Origin: Streptococcus urinalis 2285-97
Lineage (GTDB): Bacteria > Bacillota > Bacilli > Lactobacillales > Streptococcaceae
DNA: 64,000 nt
Assembly: GCF_000188055.2 (NCBI RefSeq)
Contig: NZ_AEUZ02000001.1
Coordinates: 1,440,001 to 1,504,000, forward strand
Direction of reading: 5' to 3'
Shown: positions 37,939 through 47,444 of the stretch, piece by piece
Layout: each line of letters begins with the position of its first letter
Numbering within the stretch: the stretch's first letter is position 1
Notes under the pieces: generated by a model
What the model saw: only the letters and a program-made list of their open reading frames with translations
Database searches by the model: none
What the model was told of the DNA's origin: nothing
Translations under genes and position numbers: made by a program

Positions 37939-40900
37939 ACTGTTCCTCCTCTCAGTAAGGCTTGTCGTGCCATTTCATCAGCTAATCGACCAGCCACATA
38001 ATCGGCTAGTTTTTTCATATCCGCTTCTTCACGAATCACAACATCTGTGATATTGACCGTTATGGTTGTTCCTTTGTTAGGCATGGTGGCTGCGATGCTG
38101 CGTCCGATACTTCCAAGAGTTTGGTTATTAAGAGGTAGAACTGCTTCACGTCCTGCTTCTCCTCCAACCATCAAGCTATTCCCTGTCATACCAAATGCCG
38201 TTGGCTTAGTCAGAATCCCACCCTTGGCGTACCACTGAATGGAAATCTTAGGTAAGCTACCTTTTAACCAATCAAGGGGATTCGCAGAACCTGACACACT
38301 AAAGTGCGGAAGAGGAATATGCGGCCACTTAATCTTGAAGTTAAAGAGATTCTTAATGGCATTGATGGCTGAAGAGACTGCATTTTTTGCCCCATTGATA
38401 GCATTTGTAATGGTCGATTTGACCCCATTCCAGACAGAGGACACTGTGTTTGAAATACCACTTAGGACACCTGAGATAGTAGCCTTCATTCCGTTCCAAA
38501 CGGAAGATACCGTTGCGCCAATACTCGATAGAATGGAACTAATCGTGGACTTAATGCTATTCCAGACATTACTAACGACAGATTTGATGCTATTGAGTAA
38601 GTTTGTCATGATGCCTTTAATGCCATTCCAGGAATTGGAAATGAACTGAGCAATGGCACTTAGAACAATCGAAATCAGTGACTTGATGGCTTCCCAAACT
38701 GTAGAGACGACCTGCTTGATGGTTTCCCAGGCACCTGACCAATCACCCGTGATAATCTGCATGACTGCTTCGATAATACCTAAGACAACATTGATGGCTG
38801 TTTCAACGACCACTTTAATGATGTCCCAAGCTGTCGTGATAATCAGTTTGATATTCTCCCAACTGGCTTGAAGGTAAGGTCCAAGAATAGTCATAATGGT
38901 CTGAATAACTGTTGAAATGGCTGTCCATACGGTATTTGCGGCATTAAGGATTAGCTGTTGGTTCTCTGTCCACCAAGTAGTCAAGGTTCCCCATATCGAC
39001 ATAACAAAGCTTGATATCTGTTGGATAATGACAGATAAAAAGGCATAGATGGCATTCCAGATTTCTGTCACAGCTGTCCGAAAGCCTTCGTGATGTTGCC
39101 AAAGTTGTTGAATCCCAACAACCAGTAAGGCAACAACGGCAATGACACCAAGAATAATCCCTACTATTGGTGCTGCCACTGTTATCATCCCCATGATGGT
39201 GGATCCCATAGCCATCGCAGCTGCTTGCAGAGCAATAAAAATCGGTAAGACTAATCCAAGGGCTGCGACCAAACTTCCGACAATAACAATAAATTGTTTC
39301 ACTGGTTCTGATAGACCAGAAAACCAAGTGGCAACAGCTTGAAGTAAACTCGCTAATATTTCCAAGATGGGAGCTAGGGTTGCGGCAATAGCGTCTCCCA
39401 TTTCAGCCATCGCTAACTTCGCCGTGTTTTGAGCAGTTGTAAACTTATCAATAGGATCAAGCGTCCCCTCATAGGTCTGTGTTACAATCCCAGCTGCCTT
39501 ATCAGCTGTTCCTGCTAAATCTTCAAAAGATAAAGCCCCACGCTTGATGGCATCAACCATACGTGGAGCTGCTTTACTTCCGAAAATTTCTGAGGCAAGA
39601 GAAAGAGCCTCTGTTTCACTGGTTGAGGTTTTGATTTGCTCAATGGTTCCAGCAAGTCCTTCTTGAAGCGTAATCCCATCGCCCGCATACTTAACAGCTG
39701 CCTTTGAGAGTGACGAAAGTGCTGCAGAAGAATCAACCCCTGCTTTTTCAAACTGTCCCATCAAGGTGACACCCTCATCAAAGGAAAGGCCAAAGGCTTT
39801 GATTTGTGGTGCTCCCGCTACTGCCTTGTCCATTAACTCTTGGACACCAACACCTGTCGCTTGGCTGGTATAAGTAACCGTGTCTAAAACACTTGATAAA
39901 TCAGTCGCTTCAAGTCCATAGGCTTCAATCGCTTGTTTGGCTGAAATGGCAGAGCTCGTCACATCACTCCCATTGATCTCTGAGAACTGAATCAACTGGG
40001 TAGAGGCTGATTTAAGGGCATCTCCTGTTAACCCAAATTGCGTATTCAACTCCCCTACGGCACTTCCTGCCGTATTAAAATCCGTTGGCAGTTCAGTGGC
40101 TAGGGTTTTGGCGATGTCAGTCATCTCTTCAAGGGCAGAACCAGTCGCTCCAGTTTTTGTGACAATGATATCCATACCCTCATCAACTTCAAGAAATGCG
40201 TCAAGCGATTGTTGACCAAAGTCAATCAACTTCTGTGACAACTCTCCCAGTTGGTCGCCAAACTCCATGAGAAGGTCAGCCTTTAAGAGACTATTTGTCT
40301 CTTCCAAAGAAGCCTTGGAACTCGCAGAGCTAGAGGCCAACTCCTCCATCTCATTTTGGAGATTGTTGTAAGCGGTCTTTGTCTCATTAAGAGTTTTCTC
40401 AAGCTTGTTAGCTTCAATCGAATTCTCCCCATACTCGCTCTTTGTCAAAGAGAGTTGTTGTTCCAGATTATGTATCTGTTTCTCAAGGATCTCTGAATGA
40501 GAAGCAACCTTTTGTTGAGCAAGTGCTAACTTATCAGTCTCACTTGCGGTAGTTGCTAATGCTGATTCTTGTAGCTTAAAGGAACTATTGAGTTTTTCGC
40601 TTTCTGACACCAACTGTGCCTGCTCATTTTGGAGACGATTGAGCTTCGATTGATTGGTTTCAACCTGTGCTCCGTTTTCAGAGAGAGCCTTGTTAACACT
40701 TTCTAGTTTTGATTCATAGCCCTTTAAGATCGTTTGAGTGCTCTCCACCTCACGTTGGAAGGCACGGTATTGGTCTGCACCGATGTTACCGGCCTTGAAC
40801 TGAGCCTCGACTTGGGCTTGAGCTTGACGAAGTGTGGCGAGTTTTTCTTTAGTTGTTTCAACTTGTTTGGCTAAGACTTCCTGCTTCTGGGTCAAAAGAG

Positions 40901-41054
40901 TGACATTGCCAGTATCAAACTTGAGTGCCTTGTCAATCTGACGCAGTTCCTTAGTGGCTTCAGAAGCCTGTTTGTTCACACCCTTTAAGGCATTTTGTAA
41001 GGGCTGGGTATCACCGCCAATTTCAATGGTGATACCTTTGATATTTCCTGCCAT
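37935..41054 (-). CDS. tape measure protein
   Basis: A 1039-residue protein. Residues 1-280 are a long coiled coil (DTQPLQNALKGVNKQASEATKEL start). Then comes the TP901-type tape-measure core (TELPTDFNTAGSAVGELNTQFGLTG, about 310), hydrophobic segments (IVIVGSLVAALGLVLPIFIAL, about 590; AAPIVGIILGVIAVVALLVVGIQQ), and an amphipathic repeat region (SVWNGMKATISGVLSG-type repeats, about 790-890). It sets tail length and is ejected with DNA. The start at 41054 has GGAGG upstream. Confidence 0.93.
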   Translation of the reverse strand: MAGNIKGITIEIGGDTQPLQNALKGVNKQASEATKELRQIDKALKFDTGNVTLLTQKQEVLAKQVETTKEKLATLRQAQAQVEAQFKAGNIGADQYRAFQREVESTQTILKGYESKLESVNKALSENGAQVETNQSKLNRLQNEQAQLVSESEKLNSSFKLQESALATTASETDKLALAQQKVASHSEILEKQIHNLEQQLSLTKSEYGENSIEANKLEKTLNETKTAYNNLQNEMEELASSSASSKASLEETNSLLKADLLMEFGDQLGELSQKLIDFGQQSLDAFLEVDEGMDIIVTKTGATGSALEEMTDIAKTLATELPTDFNTAGSAVGELNTQFGLTGDALKSASTQLIQFSEINGSDVTSSAISAKQAIEAYGLEATDLSSVLDTVTYTSQATGVGVQELMDKAVAGAPQIKAFGLSFDEGVTLMGQFEKAGVDSSAALSSLSKAAVKYAGDGITLQEGLAGTIEQIKTSTSETEALSLASEIFGSKAAPRMVDAIKRGALSFEDLAGTADKAAGIVTQTYEGTLDPIDKFTTAQNTAKLAMAEMGDAIAATLAPILEILASLLQAVATWFSGLSEPVKQFIVIVGSLVAALGLVLPIFIALQAAAMAMGSTIMGMITVAAPIVGIILGVIAVVALLVVGIQQLWQHHEGFRTAVTEIWNAIYAFLSVIIQQISSFVMSIWGTLTTWWTENQQLILNAANTVWTAISTVIQTIMTILGPYLQASWENIKLIITTAWDIIKVVVETAINVVLGIIEAVMQIITGDWSGAWETIKQVVSTVWEAIKSLISIVLSAIAQFISNSWNGIKGIMTNLLNSIKSVVSNVWNSIKSTISSILSSIGATVSSVWNGMKATISGVLSGISNTVSSVWNGVKSTITNAINGAKNAVSSAINAIKNLFNFKIKWPHIPLPHFSVSGSANPLDWLKGSLPKISIQWYAKGGILTKPTAFGMTGNSLMVGGEAGREAVLPLNNQTLGSIGRSIAATMPNKGTTITVNITDVVIREEADMKKLADYVAGRLADEMARQALLRGGTV

Positions 41055-41072
41055 CGTCACTCCTCCTCCCTA

Positions 41073-41656
41073 CTAGAAATTGTCAAAGTCTGCTTGGGTA
41101 GCTTTACGAACACCACTCTCATCTCGGCTTCTTAGCTCCACATAATCCGTCTGATAATCCAGTGCCATGCCAATTGAGATGTGCTTTAAGTCATCAATGG
41201 AAAGGCCAGTCTCCTTACAACAAGAGAGGTAACTCTCTACCGTGAAGATTTCCTCGCTCGCTGTTTCGGAAGTTTCTGCTTTTTTCTGGTTGTCATCCCT
41301 TGGTTAAGCATGGACATCAAGACTGGCCCAACTTCCTGAAGGGGAAATTCCTCCATCGACATAAAGAAATCCTCGAATGGTTTGATTCGAGGGTTGGCTG
41401 ACTTGGCAAAGACCCAAAAGAGACGGTGAAAAAAGGTCATGTCGAAATCAGATAAAATAGACAAGTCAATCTGACTAGCCTTTAACTCTTCCCCCTCTTC
41501 CAATTGCTCAAGCTGAGTCATGATGGATTCCGCACTTAACATGTTAAAGAGATCCTGGAAATAATCCTTTCCAAATTGTTCCTTATAAGCAATCGGTGTA
41601 TAGGCATTCGTAGCCAAAGGATAGGTTTTCCCAGCAATGGTGATTTTTTGTCGCAT
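41073..41656 (-). CDS. gpGT-type tail assembly chaperone by programmed -1 frameshift
   Basis: The zero-frame product (gpG) contains a perfect slippery heptamer A AAA AAG at plus-strand 41285-41279, in the correct phase (AGA AAA AAG). A -1 slip leads into an open frame reading AETSETASEEIFTVESYLS, CKETGLSIDD, IGMALDYQTDYVELR and ending at TAG 41073. This is the classic G/GT layout of lambda-like and HK97-like phages, located between the major tail and tape measure genes. The T domain (SYLSCCKETGLSIDDLKHIS) matches typical GT tails. The fusion is about 194 residues. Confidence 0.85.
41237..41656 (-). CDS. gpG-type tail assembly chaperone
   Basis: A 139-residue zero-frame product with a helical domain (TPIAYKEQFGKDYFQDLF, about 20-37; DLSILSDFDMTFFHRLFWVFAK, about 64-85). 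It ends with a basic tail (RKKQKLPKQRARKSSR) read after the slippery site. gpG coats the tape measure during tail assembly. It ends at 41237 when no frameshift takes place. Confidence 0.85.
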   Translation of the reverse strand: MRQKITIAGKTYPLATNAYTPIAYKEQFGKDYFQDLFNMLSAESIMTQLEQLEEGEELKASQIDLSILSDFDMTFFHRLFWVFAKSANPRIKPFEDFFMSMEEFPLQEVGPVLMSMLNQGMTTRKKQKLPKQRARKSSR

Positions 41657-41667
41657 GTTCTCCTCCT

Positions 41668-42237
41668 TTAAGCAGCTGGTTCAAAGACAGATTTAAACCA
41701 GTTCTCACGAATCTCATCACTGGTTTCTTCAGTCGTTCTGCGGCGAACAATCTTATCAAGTGGGCGTGGACTTGCCGTAAAGGTCAACTCTACCTCATTG
41801 ATATCAGACCCAGACTTGGTTTTAGAGCCTACAGTTGGGCGTGAAGCGTAACAGTAATAAAGCACATGAAGCGTCTCTTTCTTGTCCCCTTCAAATCGGA
41901 ACATGAGAGCGAAGTTCTTTTTCTTGCTACTGGCAATTTCTGAAATGGTATTGGTGGTCGCATCAAGCTGCTCGCCCAAAACACGAGTCAGAAACTCTTG
42001 CGACAAGAGAGCAACTTTCAGTGTTCCCTCATAGCCGTCATTAGATTCAGTCGTGTAAAAGTTGATGTTGTCTGCCTTGTAAGACCCTTTGTCTCCAGTA
42101 GGTTCAAGCGTTAGTTCTGCGGCACCACGAAGGCGCTCGACAGTGCCATAGGTTAAAGCCCCGTCAGCTCCTTCACTAGTGACTTCTGCCCAGTGGACAT
42201 CTTGTAGGCCAAAGGTGACCTTGTTTTTTTCTGCCAT
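41668..42237 (-). CDS. major tail protein
   Basis: A 189-residue protein of the phi13-type major tail family (VTFGLQDVHWAEVTS start, AAELTLEPTGDKGSYKADN, YEGTLKVALL, ending with a basic and then acidic tail). It builds the tail tube. It lies directly before the tail chaperones, with an AGGAGGATAACC-type site upstream. Confidence 0.85.
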   Translation of the reverse strand: MAEKNKVTFGLQDVHWAEVTSEGADGALTYGTVERLRGAAELTLEPTGDKGSYKADNINFYTTESNDGYEGTLKVALLSQEFLTRVLGEQLDATTNTISEIASSKKKNFALMFRFEGDKKETLHVLYYCYASRPTVGSKTKSGSDINEVELTFTASPRPLDKIVRRRTTEETSDEIRENWFKSVFEPAA

Positions 42238-42239
42238 GG

Positions 42240-42566
42240 TTATCCTCCTAATAGTGTGATGGAATAAATGGTTTGGTAGAGTTTCTCACTAGTGATGTAA
42301 GTCTCTACCTTGTCAAAATAAAGACGGTGGGCATCAAGAAGGGATTCCACCGTTGTTTCTGTTGCTAAATCTTTCTTAGTCGTGTAAAGCTCAATCTGTA
42401 CGTTTAGAGCTTTGTGATAAGCCCAGTTATCGGCTCCAAGGTTATCTGAATCAATGACCAAATAAACCATAAAGGGCGGACTGGGGCTGTGCCCTTCCTC
42501 AAAATGGTGATAGGCTACTGGGAGTTTGGTTGCTTTCAAGACACGGAAAAGCTCTTCAAATCGCAT
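42240..42566 (-). CDS. tail completion/terminator protein
   Basis: A 108-residue protein (RFEELFRVLKATKLPVAYHHFEEG, then PFMVYLVIDSDNLGADNWAYHK) typical of the Firmicute phage family next to the major tail gene that caps the tail tube. The start at 42566 has GAGG 6 bases before; a GTG at 42578 is possible. Assignment is from family look and position. Confidence 0.7.
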   Translation of the reverse strand: MRFEELFRVLKATKLPVAYHHFEEGHSPSPPFMVYLVIDSDNLGADNWAYHKALNVQIELYTTKKDLATETTVESLLDAHRLYFDKVETYITSEKLYQTIYSITLLGG

Positions 42567-42574
42567 AAGCCACC

Positions 42575-42943
42575 TCACAGTTTCTGTCTCAATTTGTCCT
42601 CAAACGACTGAATCGCCTTTTTCTCGACAGGAGCGATGTGCTTTCGCCCTTCAACCCGACCACCATTTTGTTTAGCATGCCCATCTTCAAGCAAATGAGT
42701 TAGCCCAGGCGTTCGGTTATGAATGGTTTTAGTCAGAGCGGTATTGGTGTCAGTCGTTGCCTTACTCGTCCACCCTTTAGCATATTTCCCACGTCGTTTT
42801 GGGGAAGTAACCTTTAAGGTTTCAACGGCATCGTCTGTCACTTCCTCAACCACCTCACGCATGGTATCCGTGGTGTCTTTGGCATAAGTCGTTAACTCCT
42901 TTTCAATAACTGAAGCTAAATCATCAAGTCCAATTCTAGTCAT
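42575..42943 (-). CDS. HK97 gp10-like head-tail joining protein
   Basis: A 122-residue protein with HK97-gp10 wording (SVIEKELTTYAKDTTDTMREVV, SPKRRGKYAKGW, IHNRTPGLTHLLEDGHAKQNGGRV). It joins head and tail. The start at ATG 42943 with AGGAGG upstream is chosen over a 7-residue extension. It overlaps the head-closure gene by 8 bases. Confidence 0.85.
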   Translation of the reverse strand: MTRIGLDDLASVIEKELTTYAKDTTDTMREVVEEVTDDAVETLKVTSPKRRGKYAKGWTSKATTDTNTALTKTIHNRTPGLTHLLEDGHAKQNGGRVEGRKHIAPVEKKAIQSFEDKLRQKL

Positions 42944-43274
42944 GAGCTTCCTCCTTAGTCGCAACGATATAAATCAAGCTCCGTGGCACAGTATCGCTAT
43001 CAAGGGACTCAATAGCGTAATACTGGTCACGAAAGTAAATCCGAGTCGTTAAAGAGTTAAGAGTAAGAACAGCCTTATCGTAACGCAAGGTAAACTGCAC
43101 CTTGTTATGAATCAGTTTTGTCACACTCCCATCACTTTCAGTTAAAGCCAGAGGGCGACAAGAGCACCAACGCATAAAGAGGTCATCCCAAATGGTTGAC
43201 TCATTTCCGATGTCATCCTGTCTGATTCGCTTTTCTTGAAAGACTAGCTGTTCTCTTAGAGGGGCAATCTTCAT
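42936..43274 (-). CDS. head closure protein (SPP1 gp16-like)
   Basis: A 112-residue beta-rich protein (APLREQLVFQEKRIRQDDIGNE; FTLRYDKAVLTLNSLTTRI; YYAIESLDSDTVPRSLIYIVAT) typical of phage head-tail adaptors/stoppers. Its order after the connector and before gp10 fits. It overlaps both neighbours by a few bases. Confidence 0.8.
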   Translation of the reverse strand: MKIAPLREQLVFQEKRIRQDDIGNESTIWDDLFMRWCSCRPLALTESDGSVTKLIHNKVQFTLRYDKAVLTLNSLTTRIYFRDQYYAIESLDSDTVPRSLIYIVATKEEAHD

Positions 43275-43531
43275 CAGAACACATCCTTTCTGTCAGCTAA
43301 AAGCAAATGATAGAGAGTTTCCTTTAACTCCTTGTGATTGGCTTCTTCACGGTGTTCATAAAGATAGGCAACCCCGTAGAGGATTGCTGTCTTTAGAACT
43401 TCAGAAGTTGAGGTCTCACGAAGAATATCTTCACAGAGCTGGCGACTAGTTGCCATCAACTGCTCGATAAGGTAGTCCTCCTCACCATTTTCCACTTTCA
43501 AATAAAGCTTGACTTCTTCTAACGTCATCAT
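43274..43531 (-). CDS. head-tail connector (gp6-like DNA packaging protein)
   Basis: An 85-residue helical protein (LEEVKLYLKVENGEEDYLIEQL, then LKTAILYGVAYLYEHREEA) of the QLRG/gp6 family of connector proteins located right after the capsid gene. It begins MMT; the first or second Met may be used, overlapping the capsid stop by ATGA. Confidence 0.82.
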   Translation of the reverse strand: MMTLEEVKLYLKVENGEEDYLIEQLMATSRQLCEDILRETSTSEVLKTAILYGVAYLYEHREEANHKELKETLYHLLLADRKDVF

Positions 43532-44736
43532 GCCGTTTTACCTTTGACAGTCAAAACCTTAACAGCTTCTGGTAGAACAAGTTTTCCATCCACACGTTGG
43601 CCGGCAAGAAAACCAATCTGGCCATTGTTGGCATAAAGCTCATTGAGACGTTTGAAGGTACGACCCTGACGGTCCGCAATCCAGTAGTAAGAGAAATCAC
43701 CAAAGGCAATAGCTTTGTTTCCTGCTTCTGGAAGTGGCGCAAAGGTCGACGTGTAGTAAGGACGGTTGAGAATCAAATCAGGTTGACCAGCCTGTGTAGA
43801 TGGTTGCCAGATGTAATTACCATTATTGTCCTTAAGCTTGCGGATAGCTTTTACCGTAGTGTCATGTAAAATCCAGACCGCATTCTTACGGTAAGGAGCT
43901 GGCAGTGAGTGGTAAAGCTCAATCATGTCATCAAAGGTGATGTCTTTGGTTGCGGTCGTTGGTCCTTCTACATCTGCTTGCGTAAAGATACCTGTTGGCT
44001 TTTTAGAACCATCACCCACCAAGAAAGATTTTTCTTCTTCTGTGCCAATACGACGAGCAAATTCAGAAGTCATATAGGACTCAAGATCAAAGACAGAATC
44101 ATTGAGCAATTCCTCTGAGATACGGATTGCTGTCCCAATCTTATGTGAATCAAGAGTCACTTGACCAAAAGTCTCATCTGTCTCTGGATAGAGCCCATTC
44201 TCGTCCATCCAAGAGGCAGAACCGTGACCGGTGACAACTGGAATCTTACGCTCACCACTCGATGTTTTAATAACAGTCGCAAGACTTCTAAAAAAATTTT
44301 CTTCTTGAAGACCTTGCACCAGTTTCTTCTCGTATTCATCTGGAACAAGATGACCACCCTCTGTATCTTCACCAACACGAAGAACATCTTTCACATCAAA
44401 AAAGTGACGTTTACGGACATTGGTCCAGAAGGTTTGAGAATAAACATCCGAAGCAATACCTTTCTTCTCATCTCCTTTTTCCTTACTAACATCTACTGTA
44501 GGTTGCGAGGTCAATGCTTGTGAAGTCGGTTGCGACAATTCTGTATCCAACTTTTCTTGACGTTCCAAACGTTCGATTTGCTTTGTCAGATTAGTAACTT
44601 TAGTTTCCATCTCATCATAGCGCTTAGCATCTTCTTCAGACACCATACCATCAGATGTTTCACAGGCATTTAAAAAGGCTTTAGCATCCTGCCAAGCCTT
44701 GTTACGCTGTTCTTTTAATTCAAGTAATTTAGACAT
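43528..44736 (-). CDS. HK97-fold major capsid protein
   Basis: A 402-residue phage capsid precursor. The N-terminal about 110 residues form a coiled-coil delta/scaffold domain (LLELKEQRNKAWQDAKAFLN, ETKVTNLTKQIERLERQ) that the upstream protease should remove. The HK97 fold follows (LVPDEYEKKLVQGLQEENFF, VTGHGSASWMDENG, GDGSKKPTGIF, YWIADRQGRTFKRL). The start at 44736 has AGGAG 7 bases before. Confidence 0.92.
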   Translation of the reverse strand: MSKLLELKEQRNKAWQDAKAFLNACETSDGMVSEEDAKRYDEMETKVTNLTKQIERLERQEKLDTELSQPTSQALTSQPTVDVSKEKGDEKKGIASDVYSQTFWTNVRKRHFFDVKDVLRVGEDTEGGHLVPDEYEKKLVQGLQEENFFRSLATVIKTSSGERKIPVVTGHGSASWMDENGLYPETDETFGQVTLDSHKIGTAIRISEELLNDSVFDLESYMTSEFARRIGTEEEKSFLVGDGSKKPTGIFTQADVEGPTTATKDITFDDMIELYHSLPAPYRKNAVWILHDTTVKAIRKLKDNNGNYIWQPSTQAGQPDLILNRPYYTSTFAPLPEAGNKAIAFGDFSYYWIADRQGRTFKRLNELYANNGQIGFLAGQRVDGKLVLPEAVKVLTVKGKTA

Positions 44737-44750
44737 ACAATACACTCCTT

Positions 44751-45449
44751 TTATTTTATTAACTGTAATCTTTTTTCCAATTGGTTAAGCGGAATACTTA
44801 ACTTGGGTTTTGGTGGCTCAAGTTTAGCTTGCATAGTCACAACAAGGTCTTTCTCAGTAGTCACTCGACTAAAGGTATAGCTGTCAAGAACGTTAGTTTC
44901 ACTAGATTTTCCCTCATCAAAGAGAATTGTATCCGCAAAACCTAGCTCAACAGCCTTTTTAGCATTGAACCAAGTTTCACTATCCATCAGATGTGAAATC
45001 TTCGTTCTTGATAGACCAGTACGTAACTCATAGGCATTGATAATGGACTCCTTGATTTCCCCAAGCATCTCAATGACTCTTGCCATATCCCTAGCTTCAC
45101 CTTGTGCTACTGTCCAAGGATTATGAATCATCAGCATAGCTACAGGGCTCATGGTAACAGTTGTCCCTGCCATGGCAATCACGCTGGCAGCACTTGCGGC
45201 TAGGCCATCAATAATCACATTGACATTTCCCTTATAATCCATCAGCATGTTATAGATTTGGGCAGCCGCAAACACATCACCCCCTGGACTATTGATCCAG
45301 AGGGTGATATCGCCTTTTCCTGCTAACAAATCATTCTTAAAGAGCTGTGGGGTAACTTCATCCCCAAACCAAGTTTCGTCCGCAATCTGTCCTTCAATCC
45401 GAAGAGTGCGGACATCTCCCTCTTCGGTAAAATTCCAAAATTGTCGCAT
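44751..45449 (-). CDS. ClpP-like prohead protease
   Basis: A 232-residue ClpP-fold protease with NSPGGDVFAA (about 54-63), catalytic Ser in LAASAASVIAMAG (about 88) and His in MIHNPW (about 109). It matures the capsid by removing the delta domain. It overlaps the portal gene by 56 bases, as in many HK97-like phages, with GAGGAAG before its ATG. Confidence 0.9.
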   Translation of the reverse strand: MRQFWNFTEEGDVRTLRIEGQIADETWFGDEVTPQLFKNDLLAGKGDITLWINSPGGDVFAAAQIYNMLMDYKGNVNVIIDGLAASAASVIAMAGTTVTMSPVAMLMIHNPWTVAQGEARDMARVIEMLGEIKESIINAYELRTGLSRTKISHLMDSETWFNAKKAVELGFADTILFDEGKSSETNVLDSYTFSRVTTEKDLVVTMQAKLEPPKPKLSIPLNQLEKRLQLIK

Positions 45450-46731
45450 TTTCTTCCTCCTCTGGTGTGTCTTCAGCTGGTTCCATTTCTGTCGGTTGCT
45501 TCATGAAACCACCAGCATCTTTTAATTTGGTCATGTTGCCGTTAATCAAGTAGAGGTTCCCGCCTTCTTCATCAGGAAGCAAATTCAAGTCTTCCAACTC
45601 ACGAATGTCGTTTGTAGAGAGCCAGCCATTTTGACGTGCGATGGCATAGCCATTCATACGACTTTGGTAGTCTCCACGAAGTAAACCGTCTACGTTGAAC
45701 TTGATCAGGTAGCGTTTCTTTTCTTCAGGTAAAAAAAGAGACCTCTTGAAGGCTTGTTCTAAACGAACTACCCAAGGGTCTAAGGTATATTTCACAAATT
45801 CAAGTGACTGTTGTTCGATATTTGAAAAAGACGACTTTTCCAAATCCCCAACCATGTGTGGTGGGATACGGTAAAGTCGTGCAATTTCGTTAATCTGAAA
45901 CTTCCGTGTTTGGAGAAACTGAGCTTCTTCTGGTGGGATACCAACTTGGGTGTACTTCATGCCCTCTTCAAGGACAGCTACCTTATGAGCATTCGTCGCT
46001 CCATTATAGACAGCATTCCATGAGTCACGGACTCGTTTAGGGTCTTTCAAAATCCCTGGGTGTTCTAAGACACCGCCTGGGTTAGCACCATTTTTAAAGA
46101 ATGCGGCTCCGTAATTCTCGGTTGCTAGCGTCATCCCAATCGCATTTTTTGCCATAGCAATCGGTGAGTAGCCAATCAAGCCATCAAAGCCAAGTCCAGG
46201 CACATGAAGAATATCCTCCTGTTTCAATAGAACTGTTCCTTTATCTTTGAAGTTAGGGTTCTCTTCAGTCTGTCGCTGGTATTTGTAGTAGAGTTTTCCA
46301 GAATCATCACGATGAACGGACATCTTATCAGGTAATAGCGGATATAGACTAATCACTCGTCCAGCTTTATCCCTGATAATCTGAATATAAGCATTTCCCC
46401 ATATCAGCAAATGACTCATAATTGTCTCTCGAAAGATAAAGGAGGACATCTCTGGATTGGGTTCATCATGAAGGAGAAAGTATAACGGATGATCGATCTT
46501 TTTCTCTTTTCCATTACTCGTCAACTCATAAACATGAATTGGTAAAGAGGCAACTGCTTCTGCAAGGATTCGCACACAAGCATAGACCGCCGTCGTCTGC
46601 ATAGCCTTAAACTCATCCACATTCTCTCCACTAGTCGTGCGACCAAAGAGGTAGGAAAAGTCCTGACCTTCATAACTGTTTTGGGGCTTATCTCTGGTCC
46701 TTTTTCTTCCAAGTAAATCAAGTAGTCCCAT
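45394..46731 (-). CDS. HK97-family portal protein
   Basis: A 445-residue portal (AMQTTAVYACVRILAEAVASLP, about 44-65; EILHVPGLGFDGLIGYSPI-type core; ARLYRIPPHMVGDLEKSSFSNIEQQ about 286). It forms the dodecameric DNA entry port. It precedes protease and capsid in the usual order. Confidence 0.92.
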   Translation of the reverse strand: MGLLDLLGRKRTRDKPQNSYEGQDFSYLFGRTTSGENVDEFKAMQTTAVYACVRILAEAVASLPIHVYELTSNGKEKKIDHPLYFLLHDEPNPEMSSFIFRETIMSHLLIWGNAYIQIIRDKAGRVISLYPLLPDKMSVHRDDSGKLYYKYQRQTEENPNFKDKGTVLLKQEDILHVPGLGFDGLIGYSPIAMAKNAIGMTLATENYGAAFFKNGANPGGVLEHPGILKDPKRVRDSWNAVYNGATNAHKVAVLEEGMKYTQVGIPPEEAQFLQTRKFQINEIARLYRIPPHMVGDLEKSSFSNIEQQSLEFVKYTLDPWVVRLEQAFKRSLFLPEEKKRYLIKFNVDGLLRGDYQSRMNGYAIARQNGWLSTNDIRELEDLNLLPDEEGGNLYLINGNMTKLKDAGGFMKQPTEMEPAEDTPEEEENATILEFYRRGRCPHSSD

Positions 46732-46800
46732 AATTCCTCCTTATTTTTGGGTATGAAAAAAGCACCTCCGCATTTGGAGATGCCTCATGCTATATTCTTT

Positions 46801-47004
46801 TTAGCTTTCCAGAATAGTCTCAATCAAATCTCGAATGGACGTCACCGAAGAGTGATGTTCGATATCTTTTTCTTCAAGTGAATAAGCATAAACACCAGTC
46901 TCGTCTGACCAATAGGCCACAGCATCATTCTCTGAAAATTCCCCTGCAGAAACTTTACCACTTAACTCAGCTACGATTTTCTCTTGAATTTCTTGAATCG
47001 TCAT
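46801..47004 (-). CDS. small acidic hypothetical protein
   Basis: A 67-residue acidic protein (EIQEKIVAELSGKVSAGEF, VAYWSDETGVYAYSLEEKDIE). I recognise no family. It lies between the portal and a toxin-antitoxin pair. A TATAAT stands about 25 bases before the ATG, so it may be transcribed on its own. It might be a capsid accessory or a moron. Confidence 0.6.
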   Translation of the reverse strand: MTIQEIQEKIVAELSGKVSAGEFSENDAVAYWSDETGVYAYSLEEKDIEHHSSVTSIRDLIETILES

Positions 47005-47084
47005 ATTAAAACCTCGCTTCTTAATAGTTCTATTATAGTTCTATTTTAACTCTAAATTCTAACTTTCGGTCAAAAAATCAATGG

Positions 47085-47444
47085 CTATTTATTAAATAAT
47101 TTAGCCCAATTTTGCTTTGAATTCATAATACGAGCAACGTTGACAGTGTGTTGCTCTATAAAATAAAAAGCAATATAGTTTTCGATAGGCATATAGCGAT
47201 AGATTTTACTATCGTCAGTCAATTGACCATAACCACGACTTGATACCAAAGGACAAGCCTCAGGAAAAGTTTCTAAGGTTTCAAGAGCAGATAATATTAA
47301 ATCAATCTTCCCATCTGCAGATTGTTGGCTATAAAAGTTCACCAAGATATAGTCATGGATATCCCTTAAGTCTTGCTTTGCTTGGTCGGCAAGAAGAACC
47401 TGATAACGTTTGTGATTAGTCAAGACCAAATTCCTTTCTGACAT
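47085..47444 (-). CDS. RelE/ParE-family toxin
   Basis: An up to 119-residue ParE/RelE-type toxin (LADQAKQDLRDIHDYILVNFYS, DGKIDLILSALETLETFPEACP, YRYMPIENYIAFYFI, VNVARIMNSKQNWAKLF). ParE members poison gyrase and RelE members cut mRNA; which applies is not clear. The listed ATG overlaps the antitoxin end by 29 bases. A TTG within the overlap, better spaced behind AAAGGAA, is an alternative start. It probably stabilises the prophage. Confidence 0.82.
   Translation of the reverse strand: MSERNLVLTNHKRYQVLLADQAKQDLRDIHDYILVNFYSQQSADGKIDLILSALETLETFPEACPLVSSRGYGQLTDDSKIYRYMPIENYIAFYFIEQHTVNVARIMNSKQNWAKLFNK

Noticed and set aside
38239..38649. Plus-strand open frames inside tape measure, portal and capsid genes
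   Set aside because: They are antisense to well-supported structural genes, lack ribosome sites and show no domain patterns.
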